28,683 nt of DNA, taken from the NCBI GenBank assembly GCA_041588495.1, contig JBFGWM010000005.1, positions 1 through 28,683 on the forward strand. Direction: 5' to 3'. This DNA is from JBFGWM01 sp041588495 (GTDB lineage: Bacteria; Pseudomonadota; Gammaproteobacteria; Pseudomonadales; JBFGWM01). The translations under genes and the position numbers were made by a program. A model generated the notes under the pieces. It saw nothing but the letters and a program-made list of their open reading frames with translations. It ran no database searches and was not told the origin of the DNA. Positions within the stretch are counted from its first letter, which is position 1; each line of letters begins with the position of its first letter. Below are positions 23,102-28,683 of the stretch, one piece after another.

Positions 23102-23551
23102 TCAATTTGCGGGACGAACGTCGATAATTTGTACAGCGAAGATGATATCACGTCCGGCCAGGGGATGATTGAAATCCACCACCACCACGCCGTCACGAAG
23201 CTCACGTACCACGCCGGGCAGTTCGCTTCCGGAAGGGTCCCCGAAGGCGAGCAGCAGCCCGGGAACCGGTTCCACCCCGGCAGGCAGGTCCGCGCGCGGA
23301 ATTTCCTGGACGTTGTTGGGATTCGGCATGCCGAAGCCGTCCTTCGGCTTCATGACAAACGAGCGGCTGATCCCCGACCCCAGCCCGTGCAGCACCCGCT
23401 CGAAACCGGGGAGCAGGCTGCCGTCACCGACCCGGAAGGTGGCCGGGTCGCCGTCGAAGGTGGAATCGATCACCTCACCCTCGGGCAGGGTCAGCGAGAA
23501 ATGCAGGGTGACCTGCATGCCGTCGCCGATGGTCCAGTGCCGCTCAGTCAT
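23102..23551 (-). CDS. fkpB: FKBP-type peptidyl-prolyl isomerase, SlpA/FkpB type
   Basis: A 149-aa protein read from the ATG at 23551, eight bases inside the end of lspA. FKBP features are VTLHFSLTLPEGEVIDSTFDGDPATFRVGDG at the front, LLPGFERVLHGLGSG, and the C-terminal VVVDFNHPLAGRDIIFAVQI; the central insert carries the IF (chaperone) domain typical of SlyD-like FKBPs. It assists prolyl isomerisation and folding in the cytoplasm. The overlap with lspA indicates coupled translation. Confidence 0.94.
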   Translation of the reverse strand: MTERHWTIGDGMQVTLHFSLTLPEGEVIDSTFDGDPATFRVGDGSLLPGFERVLHGLGSGISRSFVMKPKDGFGMPNPNNVQEIPRADLPAGVEPVPGLLLAFGDPSGSELPGVVRELRDGVVVVDFNHPLAGRDIIFAVQIIDVRPAN

Positions 23552-24056
23552 CGCCGCCCTCCCGGTGGCCCGGTTCACCACGGATGATGTCCACGATCAG
23601 CATCCCGGCGCCCACGGTAATCGCGGAATCCGCCACGTTGAACGCGGGAAAATACCAACCCGCGTAATGCACCGAGATGAAGTCGACCACGTAACCGAGT
23701 GCGATGCGGTCCCAGAGGTTGCCGAGGGCGCCGCCCAACACCAGGCACAGGGCGCAGGCCAGCCAGCGACTGCCGGGTGGAAGGCGCCACACCCAGACCA
23801 GCAGCACGCCGCCCATGATCACCGCGACCACGGTGAAGAACCAGCGCTGCCAGCCCGCCGCGTCGGAGAGGAAACTGAACGCGGCACCGGTGTTGTGCAG
23901 CAGGGTGAGATCGAAGAACCCGGTGACCGGGACCGGCTGCCCATACTGCAGGCCGGCCGTGGCCAGGCCCTTCGTCCACTGGTCGAGCACGACCACCAGC
24001 ACCGACAGCAGCAGCCACTTCGACATCGCGCCACGGGAATCTGCCACTGCTTCCAT
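23544..24056 (-). CDS. lspA: Lipoprotein signal peptidase (signal peptidase II)
   Basis: An inner membrane aspartic protease of about 170 aa that cuts diacylated prolipoproteins. Four hydrophobic segments are visible; the catalytic aspartates lie in LGNLWDRIALG and FNVADSAITVG. The conserved LHNTGAAFSFL motif is present. The start is uncertain between ATG 24056 and ATG 24026 (160 aa); I chose the longer because relatives also have about ten residues before the first membrane helix. It would process BamD and, if it is a lipoprotein, MsrP from this same window. It begins 16 bp after ileS. Confidence 0.94.
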   Translation of the reverse strand: MEAVADSRGAMSKWLLLSVLVVVLDQWTKGLATAGLQYGQPVPVTGFFDLTLLHNTGAAFSFLSDAAGWQRWFFTVVAVIMGGVLLVWVWRLPPGSRWLACALCLVLGGALGNLWDRIALGYVVDFISVHYAGWYFPAFNVADSAITVGAGMLIVDIIRGEPGHREGGDD

Positions 24057-24072
24057 CTCCGCGGTGCGCCGC

Positions 24073-26895
24073 TCAGGCGTACCGGCGCTCTTCGCCGTCG
24101 CCGGTGATGTTCGCCACGCAGCGAGCACAGATCTCAGGGTGCTCGGCGACGCTGCCGACATCCTCGCGATAGTGCCAGCAGCGCACGCACTTGTCGGCCG
24201 CGGACTTCGCCACCTTCAGGCGCAGGCCGGGCAATTCCGTTTCGACCGCGCCCGCGGCGTCGCCGAGGTCGCGCAGAACCGCCGTCGAGGTGATGGTCAC
24301 GAAGCGCAGTTCATCGCCGATCCGCTCGAGGTCCGCGCGGATCTCCGGAGAGCAGAACAACTCGACATCCGCCTCCAGGCCGGAACGGATCGCACCATCG
24401 GCACGCTGGCGCTCGAGTTCGCGATTGACCTCGGTACGAACCTGCATCAGGCGACGGAAGTAGTCGCGCCCCAGTTCCGCATCGGCCGGCAATTCGCCGA
24501 GTCCCCCGTACCAGGTGCCGAGAAACACGGATTCCTCGCGCTCCCCGGGAATCTCCGCCCAGATCTCCTCGGCGGTGAAACTGAGAACCGGCGCCAGCCA
24601 GCGCGCGAACGCCTGCACGATGTGGTACAGAGCGGTCTGCACGGAACGGCGGCCGATGCTGCGCGCCGGCATGGTGTACTGGCGGTCCTTGATGATGTCG
24701 AGGTAGAAACCGCCCATATCGACCACGCAGAAATTGTGCAGTTTCTGGTAGATCAGGTGGAACTGGTATTCGTCATACGCGGCGAGAATCTCTTCCTGCA
24801 GCTGCAGGGCGCGATCCACGGCCCAGCGGTCCAGGGCGAGCATGGCATCCGCCTCCAGGCTGTCGGTCGCGGGATCGAAACCACTGAGATTGGAGAGGAA
24901 AAAGCGCGCCGTGTTGCGAATGCGCCGATAGGAATCAGCCGTGCGCTTGAGAATTTCGTCGGACACCGACATCTCGCCACGATAATCGGTGGCGGCAACC
25001 CAGAGACGCAGGATGTCGGCACCGAGGGAGTTGAGCACCGACTGGGGGGCCACCACGTTGCCCAGCGACTTGGACATCTTGCGGCCTTCCGCATCCACGG
25101 TGAAACCGTGGGTCAGCACCGCACGATAAGGCGCGTGACCATTCATCGCCACGCTGGTCAGCAGCGAGGACTGGAACCAGCCACGGTGCTGGTCGGAACC
25201 CTCAAGATACAGGTCGGCCGGGTATGTCAGGCCGCTGTCGCGCGCGAGCACGCAGGCGTGGGTCACGCCGGAGTCAAACCAGACGTCCAGGGTGTCGGTG
25301 ACCTTGTCGTAATCATCCGCCTCCGCACCGAGGATTTCGGACGGCTCGAGTTCAAACCAGGCATCGATGCCGCCAGCCTCGACCCGCACCGCGATCTCCT
25401 CGATGAGTTCCGCGGTGCGCGGATGCAGCTCGCCGCTCTCGCGATGGACGAAAAGCGCAATCGGCACGCCCCAGTAGCGTTGCCGGGAAATGCACCAGTC
25501 GGGGCGCTCATTCATCATCGCCTCGATGCGCGCCTGGCCCCAGCCCGGCATCCACTCCACCTCGCGGATTTCCGCCAGGGACTGCTCCAGCAGGCCGTTT
25601 TCGCTCATGCTGATGAACCACTGGGGCGTGGCGCGGAAAATGATCGGCGACTTGTGGCGCCAGCAGTGCGGGTAGCTGTGATGCACGCTGCCCAGGTGCA
25701 GCAGCCGGCCGCGCTCCTCGAGCACCGCGATGATGTGCTCGTTGGCGATCGACACGTTCTGTCCCCCGAACAACTCGGTGTCCTCGGTGAACGTGCCGTT
25801 GCCGGCAACCGGGTTGTAGACTTCCAGGCCGTAGCGGCGGCCGACGTTGAAATCGTCCAGGCCGTGCCCGGGTGCGGTATGGACGCAGCCGGTGCCGGCC
25901 TCGGTCGTCACATGCGCGCCCAGGATGACCGGAACCTGGCGGTCGTAAAACGGGTGGGCAAGAGCCAGGTGCTCCAGGTCGGCGCCGCGCGCGCGCCCGG
26001 CAATCCGGAATGACTCCGTTCCGCAGCGTTGCATCACCGACTCGTGCAGGGCATCGGCGACCAGCAGGTACTCCTCGCCACTGCCGGTGTTCGCGCACAG
26101 CAGCACGTAGTCGAGCTCCGGGTTCAGGCATACCGCGAGGTTGGCGGGAAGGGTCCACGGAGTGGTGGTCCAGATCACCACGGACACCGGGGCGTCCGCT
26201 GCAACGTCGGTGGCGCCGACCCGCTCCAGCAACCCGGCACGGTCCACGACGTCGAAGCGCACATCGATGGCAGGCGAGTGCTTGTCGTAATACTCGACCT
26301 CCGCCTCGGCGAGCGCGGAGCGGCAGTCGATACACCAGTGCACGGGCTTCACGCCCTGGGTGACGTGTCCGCGCCCGATGATCCGGCCCAGGGAGCGGAT
26401 AATGTCCGCCTCGAAGCGGAAGTTCATGGTGAGGTAGGGCTGGTCCCAGCTGCCGAGCACGCCCAGGCGCCGGAAATCGCGACGCTGCGCGTCGACCTGT
26501 TTCTTCGCGTATTCACGGCAGGCCCTGCGGAAGCTGCGTGCGTCGGTCTTGACCCCGACCTTGCCCACCTTCTTCTCCACGTTCAGCTCGATGGGCAGAC
26601 CATGACAATCCCAGCCCGGGACGTAGGGCGCATCGTACCCGGAAAGGGATTTCGACTTGACGATGATGTCCTTGAGCACCTTGTTGACCGCGTGCCCGAT
26701 ATGAATCTCCCCATTGGCGTAGGGCGGCCCGTCGTGCAGCACGAACTTGTCGCGGGCGGAACCCTGGGCACGCAGTTTCCCGTAAAGGTCCATCTGCTCC
26801 CAGCGTTCCAGCATGGCCGGTTCGCGGTTGGCGAGGTTGGCCTTCATCGGGAACCCGGTGCTGGGGAGGTTGAGAGTCTGCTTGTAATCCGTCAT
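24073..26895 (-). CDS. ileS: Isoleucyl-tRNA synthetase
   Basis: A 940-aa class I synthetase, standard for proteobacteria. The ATG at 26895 has AGGA about six bases upstream. Visible are the HIGH-type signature PYANGEIHIGH at 58-68, the CP1 editing domain with TTTPWTLPANLA, the KMSKS loop GRKMSKSLGNVV near 600 and the C-terminal zinc site CVRCWHYREDVG...CARC. It charges tRNA-Ile in the cytoplasm. It follows ribF by 46 bp and leads into lspA. Confidence 0.98.
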   Translation of the reverse strand: MTDYKQTLNLPSTGFPMKANLANREPAMLERWEQMDLYGKLRAQGSARDKFVLHDGPPYANGEIHIGHAVNKVLKDIIVKSKSLSGYDAPYVPGWDCHGLPIELNVEKKVGKVGVKTDARSFRRACREYAKKQVDAQRRDFRRLGVLGSWDQPYLTMNFRFEADIIRSLGRIIGRGHVTQGVKPVHWCIDCRSALAEAEVEYYDKHSPAIDVRFDVVDRAGLLERVGATDVAADAPVSVVIWTTTPWTLPANLAVCLNPELDYVLLCANTGSGEEYLLVADALHESVMQRCGTESFRIAGRARGADLEHLALAHPFYDRQVPVILGAHVTTEAGTGCVHTAPGHGLDDFNVGRRYGLEVYNPVAGNGTFTEDTELFGGQNVSIANEHIIAVLEERGRLLHLGSVHHSYPHCWRHKSPIIFRATPQWFISMSENGLLEQSLAEIREVEWMPGWGQARIEAMMNERPDWCISRQRYWGVPIALFVHRESGELHPRTAELIEEIAVRVEAGGIDAWFELEPSEILGAEADDYDKVTDTLDVWFDSGVTHACVLARDSGLTYPADLYLEGSDQHRGWFQSSLLTSVAMNGHAPYRAVLTHGFTVDAEGRKMSKSLGNVVAPQSVLNSLGADILRLWVAATDYRGEMSVSDEILKRTADSYRRIRNTARFFLSNLSGFDPATDSLEADAMLALDRWAVDRALQLQEEILAAYDEYQFHLIYQKLHNFCVVDMGGFYLDIIKDRQYTMPARSIGRRSVQTALYHIVQAFARWLAPVLSFTAEEIWAEIPGEREESVFLGTWYGGLGELPADAELGRDYFRRLMQVRTEVNRELERQRADGAIRSGLEADVELFCSPEIRADLERIGDELRFVTITSTAVLRDLGDAAGAVETELPGLRLKVAKSAADKCVRCWHYREDVGSVAEHPEICARCVANITGDGEERRYA

Positions 26896-26941
26896 CCGAA
26901 TCCTGGTCGCTCGTCCTTCAGAATAATGTGTACGCCGCCCT

Positions 26942-27877
26942 TCAGGCGGCACCGGCGCTCAGCCAGTCCCGCGCCTGGCCGATGTCGAGCATGATCTGGT
27001 CGCGCAGGCTGTCGAGATCGCCGAAGCGGCGCTCCTCGCGCAGGCGATGCAGGAAGGTCACCTCCAGTTTCCGCCCGTAGATCTCCGCATCGAAATCAAA
27101 CAGGTGCGCCTCCAGGCTGGGTCGGACCCCGTCCACCGTCGGACGCAGGCCCACGTTGGCGATGCCGTCGAGGTCCTGCCCCGTGGCACCCGCGACACGC
27201 ACCACGAACACACCACGCAACGGCACCTTGTGCCGCTTCAGCAGGATGTTGGCCGTCGGCACGCCCATGGTGCGCCCACGCTGGTCGCCCAGCCCGACGC
27301 GGCCGAAAATGCTGTAGGGGCGTCCCAGCAGGGCCCCGGCCGCGGCCAGGTCACCGGCCTCCAGGGCCAGCCGCACGCGGGTGCTGCTGACCCGCTCCCC
27401 GGCGACCCGGAACGAGGCGGTCGCCTCCACGGTGAATCCCTGTTCACGTCCCGCCGCCTGCAGCAACGGGTAATCGCCGCGCCGATCGCAGCCGAAACGG
27501 AAATCGTCCCCGACCGCCAGGTGGCGCACCCCGATTCCGTCGACCAGCACCCGCTGGATGAATGCATCCGCGGACAGGCTGCGCAGCCGCTCGTTGAACT
27601 GCAGGCAGAGTACGCGGTCGACCCCGAGGGCGGCAATACGCCGCCATTTCTCGGCGAAGGTGCTGAGCCGCGCCGGCGCCGCCTCGCCCTGGAAAAACTC
27701 CCTGGGCTGCGGCTCGAACACCATGACCGTGGACGGCAGGCCTGTTTCCACGGAGCGCTCGCGCAGTCTTTCAATGACCGCCTCGTGCCCGAGATGCACG
27801 CCGTCGAAGTTGCCGATGGTCGCCACGCAGGGCCGGTGCCCGTCACGCAGGTTGTGCAGGCCGCGTATCAGCTGCAT
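26942..27877 (-). CDS. ribF: Bifunctional riboflavin kinase / FAD synthetase
   Basis: A 311-aa enzyme starting at the ATG at 27877; an upstream in-frame start would run through the promoter. The N-terminal adenylyltransferase domain has GNFDGVHLGHEAVI near residues 22-35 and the later VSSTRVR motif, and the C-terminal riboflavin kinase domain has GRTMGVPTANI and LRGVFVVRV. It makes FMN and FAD from riboflavin. It heads ribF-ileS-lspA-fkpB-ispH, the same order as in E. coli and Pseudomonas. Confidence 0.96.
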   Translation of the reverse strand: MQLIRGLHNLRDGHRPCVATIGNFDGVHLGHEAVIERLRERSVETGLPSTVMVFEPQPREFFQGEAAPARLSTFAEKWRRIAALGVDRVLCLQFNERLRSLSADAFIQRVLVDGIGVRHLAVGDDFRFGCDRRGDYPLLQAAGREQGFTVEATASFRVAGERVSSTRVRLALEAGDLAAAGALLGRPYSIFGRVGLGDQRGRTMGVPTANILLKRHKVPLRGVFVVRVAGATGQDLDGIANVGLRPTVDGVRPSLEAHLFDFDAEIYGRKLEVTFLHRLREERRFGDLDSLRDQIMLDIGQARDWLSAGAA

Positions 27878-27908
27878 GGCTACGCTACTGTCCAAAAATG
27901 AACCGGGG

Positions 27909-27939
27909 ATTATAAGGCAGGCAGCAAGGTGCATGCACC
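27909..27939 (-). promoter_or_regulatory. ribF promoter -10 box with upstream 12-bp palindrome
   Basis: A perfect TATAAT stands on the minus strand at 27909-27914, 31 bp before the ribF ATG. Where the -35 should be there is a perfect palindrome GGTGCATGCACC at 27928-27939, with no normal -35 hexamer. The missing -35 plus a dyad suggests a regulator-dependent promoter, but this is inference. I saw no FMN riboswitch. Confidence 0.5.
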
Positions 27940-27958
27940 CGTTCGGGATCTGCCGCGC

Positions 27959-28683
27959 TCAGTGCGCTCCTCCCCGAAAATCGCGCAGGCGCACACCGGT
28001 CAGGAGCAGCACCCCGAAATACACGGCGCCCCCCCCCACCACGAGCCCCCCCATGCGCATCACCCGTTGCGGCCATTCCCAGGCAAACCACGATTCGGTC
28101 GGCGCGTTGAATACCAGCAGAAAGGCCAGCATTGCCGAGTTGGCGAGTAGCATCTGCAGCAGGAATGTCCGCCAGCCCTCCAGCGGCCGGTACACGCCGA
28201 GACGGTGCAGGCCGGCGTAAAGCAGGCCGGCGTTGACGAAAGCCGCGATCGAGGTCGCCAGGGCCAGCCCCGCATGGCGCAGGGGGTAGATCAGGATCAG
28301 GTTGAGGACCATGTTGACCACCATCGCCTTCACCGCGATGGAAACCGGGGTCTTCGTGTCCTGGCGCGCGAAATAGCCCGGCGCCAGCACCTTGATCAGC
28401 ATGAACCCGAGCAGCCCCAGCGAATAGGCGCGCAGGCTCTGGGCCGACATCACCACGTCGAGGCGGGTGAGCGCGCCGTACTGGAACAGGGTGGTGAGGA
28501 TCGGCTCCGCCAGCGCCAGCAGGGCGACCGCCGCGGGCAGGCCGATCAGCACCACGAGACGCAGCGCCCAGTCCATGGTGCCGGAGAACTGCCGCGGGTC
28601 GTCGCGCGCGTGCTTGCGCGACAGACTGGGCAGGATCACCGTGGCAATGGCGATACCGAACACGCCGAGGGGCAGTTCCGAGA
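27959..28683 (-). CDS. murJ: Lipid II flippase MurJ, 5' end outside the window
   Basis: The frame is open from the window edge to a stop at 27959-27961, giving about 241 C-terminal residues of a protein normally near 510. The fragment opens with ELPLGVFGIAIATVILPSLSR, characteristic of MurJ/MviN, and contains about eight hydrophobic segments, including TLFQYGALT, KVLAPGYFARQDTKTP and HAGLALATSIAAFVNAGLLY. MurJ flips lipid II across the inner membrane for peptidoglycan synthesis. Only 81 bp separate it from ribF, which has its own -10 box. Confidence 0.96.
   Translation of the reverse strand, partial: SELPLGVFGIAIATVILPSLSRKHARDDPRQFSGTMDWALRLVVLIGLPAAVALLALAEPILTTLFQYGALTRLDVVMSAQSLRAYSLGLLGFMLIKVLAPGYFARQDTKTPVSIAVKAMVVNMVLNLILIYPLRHAGLALATSIAAFVNAGLLYAGLHRLGVYRPLEGWRTFLLQMLLANSAMLAFLLVFNAPTESWFAWEWPQRVMRMGGLVVGGGAVYFGVLLLTGVRLRDFRGGAH

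Noticed and set aside
23704..26013. 769-codon plus-strand open frame opposite lspA and ileS
   Set aside because: Antisense shadow with biased composition; crosses two well-supported genes.
27878..27958. FMN riboswitch upstream of ribF
   Set aside because: The gap is too short and lacks the RFN element motifs.

Overview
The window is a GC-rich, gene-dense piece of a gammaproteobacterial chromosome carrying mostly core genes. Three blocks keep gene orders that I recall from Pseudomonas: ilvI-ilvH-ilvC-pssA-msrP-msrQ; clpB-pgeF-rluD with divergent bamD; and pilS-pilR-thiO-fimT next to the murJ-ribF-ileS-lspA-fkpB-ispH series. The presence of nadE beside bamD and the loss of most pilin genes argue for another lineage, perhaps a Chromatiales/Ectothiorhodospiraceae-type organism, but the sequence alone cannot settle this. 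I saw no tRNA, rRNA, CRISPR array, insertion sequence or phage gene.

Layout: 1-2624 (+) holds the end of an alpha-E (DUF403) gene, a cpYpsA/SLOG-type nucleotide-binding protein, an AT-rich intergenic island, a LapG-like periplasmic cysteine protease and an unrecognised 138-aa protein. 2661-8727 (-) is the branched-chain amino acid block (ilvI, ilvH, ilvC), closed by a strong terminator, followed by phosphatidylserine synthase and the periplasmic methionine sulfoxide reductase pair MsrP/MsrQ. 8728-9193 is a 466-bp divergent intergenic region between ilvI and a DUF4124 envelope protein. 9752-14143 (-) is rluD-pgeF-clpB, with a near-consensus heat-shock promoter for clpB embedded in the end of pgeF. 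14278-15237 (+) is bamD, 15248-16882 (-) nadE, 17003-20260 (+) a small PP0621-type zinc-ribbon-like gene with pilS and pilR. 20261-21406 (-) is thiO, 21528-22115 (+) an orphan FimT/GspH minor pseudopilin, and 22137-28683 (-) is ispH, fkpB, lspA, ileS, ribF and the 3' part of murJ.

Functionally the window covers amino acid, NAD, thiamine, flavin and isoprenoid precursor supply; outer membrane and lipoprotein maturation (BamD, LspA); peptidoglycan precursor flipping (MurJ); periplasmic protein repair (MsrPQ); heat-shock disaggregation (ClpB); type IV pilus control (PilSR, FimT); and probably adhesin release (LapG-like). No clear undescribed multi-gene system is visible. The most unusual points are an MsrP that appears to be a Tat-exported lipoprotein with a short collagen-like linker, a SLOG-family protein joined to the alpha-E gene, the reduced pilin locus, and several perfect palindromes in promoter regions.
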